From Bathymodiolus brooksi (lineage: Eukaryota > Mollusca > Bivalvia > Mytilida > Modiolidae): DNA of 64,000 bases. A program made the translations under genes and the position numbers. This document shows positions 34,343-46,400 of the stretch, piece after piece; the stretch's first letter is position 1, and each line of letters opens with the position of its first letter. The DNA lies in contig OY804579.1 in NCBI GenBank assembly GCA_963680875.1, positions 18,213,804 through 18,277,803 on the forward strand, written 5' to 3'. Under the pieces are notes generated by a model that saw only the letters and a program-made list of their open reading frames with translations, was not told the DNA's origin and ran no database searches.

Positions 34343-35270
34343 TGATTACATAGGTATATGTGTGCAAACCCCAAGATCTCTGCCACAGATCCTACTGTTA
34401 GCGACTTTAAGCAATATATCAAATGTAACTACCGGTACTTGTATTATTACCCATGTTTTACACTTTGGTTACTTTGATTTTTTTTTAAATATGTAAACAA
34501 ATATATTGTTTAGGCTTGTCTTACACTCAATTATACTATGTGCTTGTCATTAAAGACTTCAAGGTGACTCAGAAGATGGACAACACCAATACAACCATTG
34601 TTTCTTAACTTTTTACTTTTTTATGTGTTCATGTTCACTTACTTTGTGAAACACTTTATTCATCATATTAGATGTAGGTAATGTATATTTTCATCTGTTG
34701 ATAACCTAATTTTGATTTTGCATTTGAATTTTTTATGCAGCATTATTTGTAAACAAGATTAAAATCGTGCGGATGGTATGTTATACTTGTGCGTGCCATT
34801 ATATAAAATCTGTTACAGCAATGATATTTGTTTTTCTATTAATTCAGCCTAAAATACAGAGAGACGGAAGACAAGTCATATACAGTTAAACATGCCTTAA
34901 AGACCACTTATATTCAGCTAAAAAGACAAAATCTTGTGTTAAAGAACCTTCATTTTCAATTTTCATCATAGTGCACCTGTCTATCTTTCTTCCATTTATA
35001 GCATCCTGATTACTCCTTTGATAGCTTCCATTTTTTCAAATTAATTTGGACCTTAATAAAGACACCAGCTGTATTAAAAGACTTTTCTCTCTCTGATGAG
35101 TGGTCTCGGGGTTTCTCTGTACATTTTTTGTCTTGGCATTGCCTTGTCAGGTAAATTCGTCTCTTTTTGAAATTGTCTATGCTGGGTCCGTTGTTACATA
35201 GTGATATATTTACATGTACCTCTACTATGGTACTCATAGTAATACAGTTCCTTGAACAAAATTAATTTAA
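34343..35270. other. Non-coding spacer
   Basis: AT-rich. It contains a fragment of the CAAACCTG-type dispersed repeat (TTAAACATGCCTTAAAGACC, ~34885-34960). No coding exon recognised. Confidence 0.45.
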
Positions 35271-35775
35271 AAGACTTTTTTCTCTGAAATCATTTGGCCA
35301 AATTAAACCAAAATCAGCTGAGTCAGTCCTTGGATTGTCCTCTTGTCAAATTTTATTGGTCAGCTGTGCACCAAATCAAATATGGCCCTGGTTACTTTTG
35401 TACTAAAAATGGATATTTATTGAAATAAATGTAGCCAAAAGGTTTACATTTTTTCTGGAATGGGCAGAAATTTAATACATAAGTACTTGGTAATGAGTTG
35501 TTTTACATCTATTCCAGGTTTTCCTTTAATCACACTAACTGTGCTGAATACATATTATGGTTTTTGATTTCACAGGAATTTGATGGTTCAACCCTAAGTT
35601 GATATTTGTGTGTCTTAATATACAATAGTATTGGCCTAATGTGCACATTGTCCACTTCTGTTCTCTACACTCTTGTTTGAATTTTTCCTTAACACATCAT
35701 TTGAAAAGAGATATTTTATATATCAATAAGAAACATGACTGTGGGCAATACATGCTCAGGTAAGCCTCCAGTTTT
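35270..35775 (+). repeat. Decayed relic of the pearl-like element
   Basis: Carries CTCTGAAATCATTTGGCCAA, TTGGATTGTCCTCTTG and, at ~35750-35770, a degraded tail CATGCTCAGGTAAGCCTCCAG matching the AGGCTC...GAGCCTCTAG stem-loop. Strongly diverged. Confidence 0.5.
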
Positions 35776-38160
35776 GTTAAAATGTATATGGTTTTATCTA
35801 TCTTTGGGTATATATGTGAACCCTTCAGAACATGCATCAGGAAAATATATTGTGTCTAATTAAAAATCCACAATTCACTGCTGAAGACTAGAGGGTTTTT
35901 TCTGTTCAGAGAACATTAATACAGTATACATGTAGACACAAAAATATAAAATGTGCAAGTTCTTTACAGTGATCCCTTTAAGATATTTGATATACAGGAA
36001 AAAAATACTACCAGAAGTATATTAAAAAAAAAGACGTCTTGGGTGTTCTAATTCGCCCCAAAGACTTGTCGGTACTCTTTATTTAAACACCAGAAAGTAT
36101 ATTTAAGAAAGCAACGAAAAGAGTCCTGATAATAAGTTTAATTTAAAATATTTTGTTCAGTCAGTGCATTAGACACGTGATCAGGAATGCATTATTATGT
36201 TGTCTAGCTAACGTGTGTAAAGTTGGGTTTTATTGAACATACACTTAAAAATCTTGCCCCAAAAATAAGATGAAATGTGACGTTTGCAATTTAATTCCTA
36301 ATAATAAAGAGTTCAGATCAAAACTTGGGAATTGAGAATAAGACACAGACATTCAATGATCGCGTTATGTAATTTAACGGCCTTTTCGATATTATGAAGC
36401 TAAAACTTAGAAGAGAGATCTTAAGAATTACATGCACAATACAATTGGTTCAACACAACATGATAGTTGTTTGTGAAACTATTGCAAAGAAAGGAAATTT
36501 GCACACCTACAATGTACCAAGCAACAATTTAAAACGACATCAGGGACGACTAAATATGCAAATTATATTCGTTGAAATTGTCTTCTTATTGATATTTGAG
36601 ATGGTTAATTGAGTGTTTGATTATTAGTATATAAAAGTGTCTAAATGGTTCCTTATTGTCAGACTGGTTCACCAAAATAATAGCACAATCAAGAAACAAC
36701 ATTATTCGTTCTTGTTTGATTTACATGTTTAGATGTAAGAAATATTCATATACACACATGCCCATGCTCTATCACACCATTTTACATAGAAAAAAACATC
36801 ATCACTTTGTTTTTATGAAAGTTTGAAGATGCCAAAGGGGTGTGAACCCGTAAATTGGAGAAGGAAATACAATACAAAGGCAAAAAAGAAAAAGGGAAAA
36901 GCCATAAATATTGATTTACAAAACACCACACAGACAACTAACGATTGAGTACAAAAAAACGTTGTGTTACTATTGTTAATAAAAACGTAGATATCTAATT
37001 TAGTGCGCAGGATTCAACAATCCGATGATAGGTCATGTATAATGTAAGGCCGGTATTGATATTACGACACACGGAACATATTCAAGGTTATTTGTGATAC
37101 AAATGTTCCTTAACGGTTAAGTCATAATGGCGACCATAAAACGTTCGAGGTGTTGACTTCTACTTAACCACAAGGAACCATTGGTTCAGTAGCCTCCTTG
37201 TTAACAGCAACCATCAATCGAGAAAATCATGAGAGGAACCACAGACCCTTGATATAATCCTTTTTTAATATTGAGCAAATAAAATATGCTACAGGTAAAA
37301 TTGGTGGTTCGATACCCAGTTTGGTATTCGATTTGTATTACTGCTTCTCTGGGATGGAGATATTCCTCCTGTATAAATTAGTCTAATTTGTAACTCCGAC
37401 TTTAAAAATGAAATATTAAAGGTAAAGCCATTTATTATTGTAGCATAAAACAATTCTAACAATTGGTAAATATATAACACTTATATAGTGTAACTGTAAC
37501 ACTATACTTACTAGTTTTTGTTTTGTTTTATGTATTCAGAGCTATCGAGGCATATTAAAAATATCATGTTATAGGCCATAGATTTCCTTTCTGAAGTCAT
37601 CGAACGTTTTCATTAGTACACAATTACTACATCGTCGTCATTTGCTATTTACTTACTATAAGTTGAAGAAAATGTCATAAAACATACCAAATAAAGGTAA
37701 GAAATAAGAAACATAATTTTATTTGTATATACATGCATAGTGTAATTCGACTAAAGTTTGCCATTACCCCTGTTACAGTGTTAGTATATAATGGTCAAGC
37801 AACATTTATAATATTTTGCACGATGTTGCATTTATTTGACGACCTATGATTGGATAAAATAATTCCTAAAAAATAACGATAGAAGGCAGAACCATATATG
37901 GAAATCTAGAGAATAAGATTAATACGCTTTACTGGCCAATGGAAAATTCCATTCCTAAGAATAACGATGCAGACGATAGATAAACGTGCAGTTACGAAAC
38001 GATGCAGACGGAAAATTACAGGTCAGTGGGAGGTGCTTAAGTTTGCCTAGTGACTATTACGTCTTTAGACTTAGATCTTCCAAGAAAGTCCGTCAAACAT
38101 AGATCGTGGAAAAAACTTAATTACTGTTTCAAGTTATAAATCAGCCACATCGTACAAAAA
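35776..38160. other. Non-coding spacer upstream of the CARD gene
   Basis: AT-rich. No coding exon recognised. A short palindromic pair GTTCTAAGCTCCC / GGGAGCTTAGAAC (38162-38174, 38240-38252) lies just downstream, 230-310 bp before the CARD start codon. Confidence 0.45.
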
Positions 38161-38284
38161 TGTTCTAAGCTCCCGTGACCGATTAGCGCGAACCCTTCAA
38201 CTATTTACTTGCCGTCTAAATAATCATAGTCGGCCACTAGGGAGCTTAGAACTTATAATTAATACCGATTTAACACCGCAACAT

Positions 38285-38450
38285 TTTTGTACCTGTTCCA
38301 AGCCATTTCTGGATTTTCAATGCCATACATCGTGGTCTTTTGTTTGTTCAATTGCTTGAATGAAGTGAGAGGTAGTTGTTCGTTCTGTAGATATCGGTGG
38401 AATTGCTGACCACCACTGTTAAAACTATTTTTCTTCAAAATGTATACTAT
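38285..38450. repeat. Dispersed repeat abutting the CARD exon
   Basis: Shares GTGGTCTTTTGT, GTTGTTCGTTCTGTAGATATC-like and TCGGTGGAATTGCTGACCAC blocks with 12100-12245 and 55885-56030. It ends about 15 bp before the likely splice acceptor (TATTCCAG, ending ~38466) of the CARD exon. Confidence 0.6.
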
Positions 38451-38478
38451 TAATTGTATATTCCAGAAAAAAGAAACT

Positions 38479-40497
38479 ATGGCAGCAAAATACAGCACAG
38501 TGTGCATCACCAAAAATCTTGTGTTTATCAAGGAAAATATAGCTTCTGTGGACAGAGTGTTAGACTTGCTTCTAGAAAATGACGTCATACAGATGGCACA
38601 AAGGGAAGATATTATTGCAAAGACACCAGGAGAACGGGTCCACAGTATGATTGAAATAGTCCTGAAGCGTAGAGCACAACAGATATTTATTGACTCCTTA
38701 AAAAAGACTGGACAAACGCTTATAGTGGACAGGATTTTAGCAACACAGAAGGAAGTGTCTGGTGAGAAATTATGAAGACGTCTCAAAAATACATGTACCC
38801 AATGATATCACAATTTTGTGATAACAATTTCTTGCATCAAAAACATTCTCTCATTAGAACGAATCGGTCATTGTTTCTAGACAGCAGCATGTACTCCATT
38901 TCGACCATTCAAACGTTTCGACCACAATATTTCAGCAATACAATTCAGTCCTCTATTTATATATAATCTGCTAGATGTCATATCATTAGCAAAGTAATCA
39001 GATTATATATATAATGTTTGTTGTATCTCTTTTTGTTTATTTGCAATTTCGTGTCTCGTCCGTTATGAGATGTACTGCGTACCCTTGGCGAGCACATGGG
39101 TTCACCGCGGTTGTTTGGTGCATGAGGTCCGTGTTGTTTATCTTATTATCGGTTTTCTCTAATGTTTATTGATGCAATGTTACGTGATTACGTTCGACAG
39201 TGACTTACGGACAATATGTACTAGCACAAAAATTGTGGTTATTCGAAAGGATCCAACATCGTACTCATTCTATCAACATAATATCAGTAAGCGGTAATTG
39301 TCAGTTGATTATGTGAGCAATGAAAAACTAAAGTTTAAATAATACCGAAATGTACACAAAAAGTAAAGCTACCCTCAATGTGTGGCAACTTTAACAGATC
39401 TTCGTCTTAGCCGTATGTATTCATTAGATATTATAGTTGTGTACTAGTTACCACGATACGAACGGTGATGTACCACGGTATTAGTTAATTTGTCCAAGTT
39501 TGGTGTACTGAATAGTTGTACCACAATAGCCTGTAGTTTGTCACACTGATAGGAAAATATAATTCTGTGGTTTTTTTTTCTATAAATACTTCATCTCTTA
39601 TCCTGTAATGTTCGAATTCCACACTGTGGTTTTATGGGGCCAAACCTCTCCACTTAGTGAAATGATGCGGTCATGCAAATGACTACTACTTATGAATAAA
39701 ATGCCAACCCTTGCATAATTAATTGGATGGGCAGCGTAGATATCAAATTTAGTGCACACGACGCGTTTCTGCCCGGGAATAATTTTCATCAGGTACACCC
39801 GAAATCGAAAGATTGGAAAGCCAAATAATTTACAGTTTTGGGAGTAAAGAACGTTCTAATAGTGAACATAATGCATTTAATCTTGGCGACACAGAATATG
39901 TCATATTTAAAACATTATAGTTCTGTTAAAAAGAGCCAATGACATTAATACAAACGTATATATCTAATTTAGTGCACACGGCACGTTTCTGGAATAACCT
40001 TCATCAGGTAGGTTCATATTCAAAAGACTGGAAAGCTAAAATAATTTAAATGTTCTTGTGAGCAATAAAACCAAAGGGCCTAAACAGAATTCTATCGTTT
40101 AAATACATATATATGTTAGATAGTACTACACAAATCCATTGGAGGACATACAAGGAAAACAATAGTTAACTTTGATCCAAAATATAATTGACAATACAAT
40201 GTATCACCTTTCATCTGTATGATTATAAATATACGAAAACTTCATAAAATATTCATGCATCGTTTCTTTTGTGGATTAGGATATGTCTGATCTTCACATT
40301 TGTTGGTAACCGGATTTTGCTTCAAGAATGCAAACATAAGGATAACATTTTTCTAATCTGTGAAATGTACACCAAGCAAAATTACGAATGATGGTGGATG
40401 AGAAAGTATTTTTTCTATTGATGTGCAACTTATTTCAAAATCTATTTGTTTTATTTCAGGTCAGAATAGGGAACCAAAACTACACACGGCAAGATAA
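38479..40497 (+). CDS. Small CARD-only protein
   Basis: Two coding exons, 38479-38761 and 40460-40497, join in phase (donor GTGAGA, acceptor TTTATTTCAG): 321 bp = 106 aa with stop TAA. Residues ~5-95 match a caspase-recruitment domain: IKENIASVDRVLDLLLENDV, then a variable loop, TPGERVHSMIEIVLKRR, and the closing LKKTGQTLIVDRIL helix. CARDs bind each other in apoptosis and innate signalling (family knowledge); nothing else is present, so this would be an adaptor or a decoy. The start is taken at ATG 38479, because a good acceptor (TATTCCAG) ends just upstream at ~38466, implying a non-coding 5' exon. An alternative upstream ATG at 38440 would need the exon to extend through that acceptor. Which CARD subfamily it belongs to cannot be told from the sequence alone. 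Confidence 0.8.
38970..39590. other. CARD gene intron, unremarkable part
   Basis: Intron sequence. A fragment with GTACCCTTGGCGAGCACATGG and following T-rich text resembles a common bivalve dispersed repeat (compare 57237-57420), but only loosely. Confidence 0.35.
39610..40050. repeat. Dispersed repeat cluster in the CARD intron
   Basis: GGTTTTATGGGGCCAAACC...GTGAAATGATG (39630-39720) recurs at 42358-42470. The TATCAAATTTAGTGCACACG...CGTTTCTG...TTCATCAGGTA block occurs twice (39738-39800, 39960-40010). Confidence 0.6.
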
Positions 40498-40611
40498 TAT
40501 ATTTTATGTTTGAATAGAAAGACAACTATTCTGTTACTTAATATATGTCTTTAATTTTGTCCTGTTTCTTTCCTGTCGCCATTTTCACGAAATACACTGT
40601 ACCAATAGTTC

Positions 40612-40775
40612 TAATCGTCTTTATCGTCACTTTCAACAAATCTTCAGTTATATCGTGACTACCGGAGTTATTAGTGAAGAAAACCTGGTCACTGTAACAA
40701 CGGTGTCACGTTTGTTGCTAGACGCCAACGACACTAATCACTCGACCATCTAGCACCCCGTGATGTAAGGACATT
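40612..40775 (-). repeat. Degenerate V-SINE, minus strand
   Basis: CACTTTCAACAAATCTTCAG and TTATATCGTGACTACCGG are recognisable. The tRNA-like head is lost. It lies between the CARD stop codon and the coiled-coil reading frame. Confidence 0.45.
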
Positions 40776-41033
40776 ATCATGAAAGATTTTTGATGTAATC
40801 CTTATAGAACTATTTTCCATGTTGTTTTAGCTCTGATATTCAATTGACAATCTCACTAGAAGTGAAATATTCAAGATGCTTCGTGTTTTAATTTCTATGG
40901 TTAATATTCAAAGCAATTTAAAAAAAAACATAAATAACAAATAACATTAAAAGTATTTCTTCGTAGCTATAGGTACAAATGTATAGTTCTGTTTAATATA
41001 ACTTTGTTGAAATGATTTTTTTTTTTTTTTCAG

Positions 41034-41756
41034 ATGTCATTATTGTCACCAAAGATAGCAACGTATGTACCATTTCATAGAGAACGCACTAGTACGTCAT
41101 GGCAACAGAGAGATCAATTTCAGCCAGACACCTATAGACGGTCACAGGATGAAGCATACAAAAGTCAAGTTGAAAATCTGCTAGAGACAAAACGTCAAAA
41201 CGAGAAAAAAATTTCGCCACCTTGAAAATGAAATGGAGACAATCAAGAAGTCAGAGAAAAAGAAATACAAACAATTGGAGAAAGAACACAAGGAACTGAT
41301 AAAGTTGATGATTTGAACAGCAAACTACTTTTGCGCGAAAAGACGATGGTCAACAATGCAGGCGTTAGGGAAGACGAGGTTGATTCAACACCAAAGACTG
41401 AAAATGCTTTCTTAGATTTGAAAAAATCACAAGAAAATTTTGAAAATAGGTTGATGAAAGAAATGTCGAGAGGGCAACAACAACTATTGAAAGTAGTTGA
41501 AATGCAACAGAAGACAATAGCTGACGTTACTTCTAAGCTAGAGAGCGCAACAGTAAAATTTGAAGCTTACGTTGATAAAATGGATAATCGAAATGATACA
41601 AGTGAAAATCGTAAATCAACTGCGAAATCGGTTCCTTCATGTGACTCATTATTGCCTCCATTAAACCAGACAAATAAACTTGGGAAAAGTATTTCCAATA
41701 CAATGGCACGTCAAGAATCGTTCCATTACGACGTTGGAGTACCACAGAAAAGGTAA
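41034..41756 (+). pseudogene. Coiled-coil protein reading frame with two compensating indels
   Basis: A T-rich tract and CAG directly precede ATG 41034, so this looks like an exon with a spliced 5' UTR. Frame 1 runs to 41211 (ends in RQNEKK). The frame is then shifted through 41205-41300, where coiled-coil-like ENEMETIKKSEKKKYKQLEK is read one base over, and returns to the first frame from ~41301 (VDDLNSKLLLREKTMV) to the stop at 41756. One extra A in the A7 run at 41205-41211 and one missing base near 41300 explain this. The intact frame would give ~240 residues rich in Glu, Lys and Gln, predicted coiled coil, with a Ser/Asn-rich end. It does not join the CARD exon: that phase gives an early stop. 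An AAAAG|GTAATG donor overlaps the stop. It could be a real gene with sequencing error, or a young pseudogene. Function unknown. Confidence 0.5.
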
Positions 41757-42074
41757 TGTTTGGAATATAACCATCCAACATATTAAACTATCAGACAATC
41801 TCCATCTCCAGAAATAACTTTTCGTTGCTGTAAATAGTGCTGTGATGTTTTATACATTGATTCTGTATTTGTTTGTTTGTTTTATGATAAAATATAGGTT
41901 TACTTGCACATTTTCTGTTCAATCACGTTTATTCTTATAAAAAAATATTCATACTACCTTAGTATCGACCTTGGAATTCCATTTAACACAAACAACAGGC
42001 TGTTTTGCAGAGGATTATTCTAGGAACATTCCAAAAAAACTTTGATTTCGTTTTTAGTGATAAATTGAAAAACA

Positions 42075-42245
42075 AACAAATACCAAACTGTTGGAACAAT
42101 TCCAAAATACCACACTGTTGGAACAATTCCAAAATACCACACTGTTGGAGAACAATTCCAAAATACCACACTGTTGGAACAATTCCAAAATACCACACTG
42201 TTGGAACATTTCCAAAATACCACACTGTTGGAACAATTCCAAAAT
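42075..42245. repeat. 27 bp minisatellite, ~6-7 copies
   Basis: The unit ACTGTTGGAACAATTCCAAA + ATACCAC is repeated, with one 2 bp insertion that shifts frame. GGAA and TTCC form an inverted pair in each unit. A plus-strand frame crosses it (peptide NNSKIPHCW, then IPKYHTVGT after the shift). Confidence 0.85.
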
Positions 42246-42357
42246 CAAACATCAAAATCGTAGAAAGAGGCAAATTCGATACCTCTAACAAATTTGATGA
42301 TCGCTCACTTTCCTGTCTTAGCACAGACACTTCATTAAAAAGTGACAGGGTTAAACT

Positions 42358-42470
42358 AGTTTTATGGGGCTAACACTCCTCTCTTGGTGAAATGAGGCAA
42401 TCATGCAAGTGTTTTCCACATTTGAGTAAAATGCCAACACTCAAATATAGCAGGGTGGACAGAGTTATTA
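42358..42470. repeat. Dispersed repeat, second copy
   Basis: TTTTATGGGGCTAACACTCC and TGGTGAAATGAGGCAATCATG match 39630-39720. Confidence 0.55.
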
Positions 42471-42776
42471 TAAAGAACCCCATAATCTTGAACATTATAT
42501 ATAATATATTTAATCTTAGTGTAGAAAATTTGTTAAAAGATTTTCCAATTATGTTATGTATCAGAGTTGCTGTCTTTGTAAAATAAATCTTAAGTATAAA
42601 TTTATTTTAATGATTTATTTTGTTGCTTGTTGCCTTGTATTAGGAAATGATACATATAGGCTATTCATATTATCCAATCCTTTTCATTTTTTGTAATAAA
42701 AATTGTTTAAATAAAATTTACTATACCTATCCAGATTGCGGTTAGACAATTTTGTAGCTTGTGATTAAAAAAATAT

Positions 42777-43150
42777 AAACCATGTCCTGCAGTGGTTGTC
42801 AAATTTTGGATATCATATCAACAAGTACAAATTTAAAACTTTCCAAGGGTCCACCCAATGATTATACATGCAGTTTGTGTTCAATCAAGTTACTAGTTTA
42901 AAACATACTTTTATTTACCATTTGGTTGTATGTCAAAAATATGTCCTGCAATGGTGGCCATCTTGGATTTCTAACAGAAACATTTTGTAGAGGTTCATCC
43001 ATTGAACATGCTATGCCAAATTTACTTTAGAATATGGTTGTGGTTTCAGAGAATTTAACAATATTTTTCTAATAGGATCCCATGATAAAATTTTGTCCTG
43101 CAGTTGCTGTCATCTTGGATTTCGGATTTACAAAAAAGAAGACATAGTCA
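42777..43150 (-). repeat. Decayed relic of the pearl-like array
   Basis: Minus-strand matches to the 332 bp unit: ATGTCCTGCAATGGTGGCCA, TCTTGGATTTC, TTTTGTAGAGG and CCATTGAACAT. Two to three units, strongly diverged. Confidence 0.6.
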
Positions 43151-43489
43151 TAAAGCTCAAAAGTTTTAGTGGATCATATAAGGCACACTCCTACCTTGTA
43201 ATAATTCCATAGCTGACAATAAGTAGGTATGCAAAGATTTGAGGAATTTATGTTTAAAATGCAGGACAAGTTGAACATATAAACTATTTGATGAAATATT
43301 CAAGTAAAAAAGCAATAACTCCTTCAATAATGGTCCCATCAAACTGCTGTAATTAATGTGTGAATCTACATAATAAAAGAGGGTGATCTCCAACAAGAGA
43401 GGTATTTCAAGACAGATCTCACTCTATATATATTATCACATATAAACAAAAAGGTGACATTTAGACTGACCCACCGACAAGCATGGGAT

Positions 43490-46400
43490 GATTTATTTTC
43501 CAATATCTCCCTACTACCACACAAGTGGAGGGATAGAAATGTTTTCTAATATCTCTCTACTACCACACATGTGGAGGGATAGAAATGTTCTCCAATATAT
43601 CCCTACTACCACACAAGTGGAGAGATAGAAATGTTCTCCAATATCTCCCTACTACCACACAAGTAGAGGAACAAAAAGATCTCCAATATCTCCCTACTAC
43701 CACACAAGTGGAGGGATAGAAATATTCTCCAATATATCCCTAATACCACACACCTGGAGGGATAGAAATGTTCTCCAAAATCTCCCTACTACCACACACG
43801 TGGAGGGATGAAAATGTTCTCCAAAATCTCTCTACTACCACACATGTGGAGGGATAGAAATGTTCTCCAATATATCGCTATTACCACACACGTGGAGGAA
43901 TAAAAATATTCTCCAATATCTCCCTACTACCACACAAGTAGAGGAATAAAAAGATCTTCAATATCTCCCTACTACCACACACGTGGAGGGATAGAAATGT
44001 TCTCCAATATCTCCCTACTACCACACAAGTGGAGGGATAGAAAATTATCCAATACATCCCTACTACCACATACGTGGAGGTATAAAAATATTCTCCAATA
44101 TCTCCCTACTACTACACAAGTAGAGGAATAAAAATATTCTCCAATATCTCCCTACTACCACACAAGTGGAGGGATAGAAAATTCTCCAATACATCCCTAC
44201 TACCACACACGTGGAGGTATAAAAATATTCTCCAATATCTCCCTACTACCACACAAGTAGAGGAATAAAAAGATCTCCAATATCTCCCTACTACCACACA
44301 CGTGGAGGGATAGAAATGTTCTCCAAAATCTCCCTACTACCACACAAGTGGAGGGATAAAAATGTTCTCCAAAATCTCCCTACTACCACACACATGGAGG
44401 GATAGAAATATTCTCCAATATATCCCTAATACCACACACCTGGAGGGATAGAAATGTTCTCCAAAATCTCCCTACTACCACACACGTGGAGGGATGAAAA
44501 TGTTCTCCAAAACCTCTCTACTACCACACATGTGGAGGGATAGAAATGTTCTCCAATATATCCCTATTACCACACACGTGGAGGAATAAAAATATTCTCC
44601 AATATCTCCCTACTACCACACACGTGGAGGAATAAAAATATTCTCCAATATCTCCCTACTACCACACAAGTAGAGGAATAAAAAGATCTCCAATATCTCC
44701 CTACTACCACACAAGTAGAGGGATAAAAATGTTCTCCAATATCTCCCTACTACCACACAAGTAGAGGGATAAAAATATTCTCCAATATCTCCCTACTACC
44801 ACACAAGTAGAGGAATAAAAAGATCTCCAATATCTCCCTACTACCACACACGTGGAGGGATAGAAATGTTCTCCAATATCTCCCTACTACCACACAAGTA
44901 GAGGGATAAAAATGTTCTCCAATATCTCCCTACTACCACACACATGGAGGGATAGAAATGTTCTCCAATATCTCCCTACTACCACACAAGTAGAGGGATA
45001 AAAATATTCTCCAATATCTCCCTACTACCACACAAGTAGAGGAATAAAAAGATCTCCAATATCTCCCTACTACCACACAAGTAGAGGAATAAAAAGATCT
45101 CCAATATCTCCCTACTACCACACACGTGGAGGGATAGAAATGTTCTCCAATATCTCCCTACTACCACACAAGTGGAGGGATAGAAAATTCTCCAATACAT
45201 CCCTACTACCACACACGTGGAGGTATAAAAATATTCTCCAATATCTCCCTACTACCACACAAGTAGAGGAATAAAAAGATCTCCAATATCTCCCTACTAC
45301 CACACAAGTAGAGGAATAAAAAGATCTCCAATATCTCCCTACTACCACACACGTGGAGGGATAGAAATGTTCTCCAATATCTCCCTACTACCACACAAGT
45401 GGAGGGATAGAAAATTCTCCAATACATCCCTACTACCACACACGTGGAGGTATAAAAATATTCTCCAATATCTCCCTACTACCACACAAGTAGAGGAATA
45501 AAAAGATCTCCAAAATCTCCCTACTACCACACACGTGGAGGGATAGAAATGTTCTCCAAAATCTCCCTACTACCACACACGTGGAGGGATAGAAATGTTC
45601 TCCAAAATCTCCCTACTACCACACAAGTGGAGGGATAAAAATGTTCTCCAAAATCTCCCTACTACCACACACGTGGACGGATAAAAATGTTCTCCAAAAT
45701 CTCTCTACTACCACACATGTGGAGGGATAGAAATGTTCTCCAATATATCCCTACTACCACACACGTGGAGGAATAAAAATATTCTCCAATATCTCCCTAC
45801 TACCACACAAGTAGAGGAACAAAAAGATCTCCAATATCTCCCTACTACCACACACGTGGAGGGATAGAAATATTCTCCAATATATCCCTACTACCACACA
45901 CGTGGAGGTATAAAAATATTCTCCAATATCTCCCTACTACCACACAAGTAGAGGAATACAAATATTCTCCAATATCTCCCTACTACCACACAAGTAGAGG
46001 AATAAAAAGATCTCCAATATCTCCCTACTACCACACACGTGGAGGGATAGAAATGTTCTCCAAAATCTCCCTACTACCACACACGTGGAGGGATGAAAAT
46101 GTTCTCCAAAATCTCCCTACTACCACACATGTGGACGGATAGAAATGTTCTCCAAAATCTCCCTACTACCACACACGTGGAGGGATACAAATATGCTCCA
46201 ATATCTCTCTACTACCACACATGTGGAGGGATAGAAATGTTCTCCAATATATCCCTACTACCACACATGTGGAGGAATAAAAATATTTTCCAATATCTCC
46301 CTACTACCACACACGTGGAGGTATAAAAATATTCTCCAATATCTCCCTACTACCACACAAGTAGAGGAATAAAAATATTCTCCAATATCTCCCTACTACC

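Noticed and set aside
38259..38786. 175-codon minus-strand frame
   Set aside because: Antisense shadow of the CARD exon, which has clear domain identity on the plus strand.
38479..41756. One gene joining CARD exon 1 directly to the coiled-coil exon
   Set aside because: The exon 1 donor is phase 1; joining at 41034 gives a stop after about 16 codons. The 40460-40497 exon gives an in-phase natural end instead.
43881..46326. Repeated 60-77 codon minus-strand frames in the 45 bp array
   Set aside because: Repeat artefacts; frames start and end with 45/46 bp unit changes.
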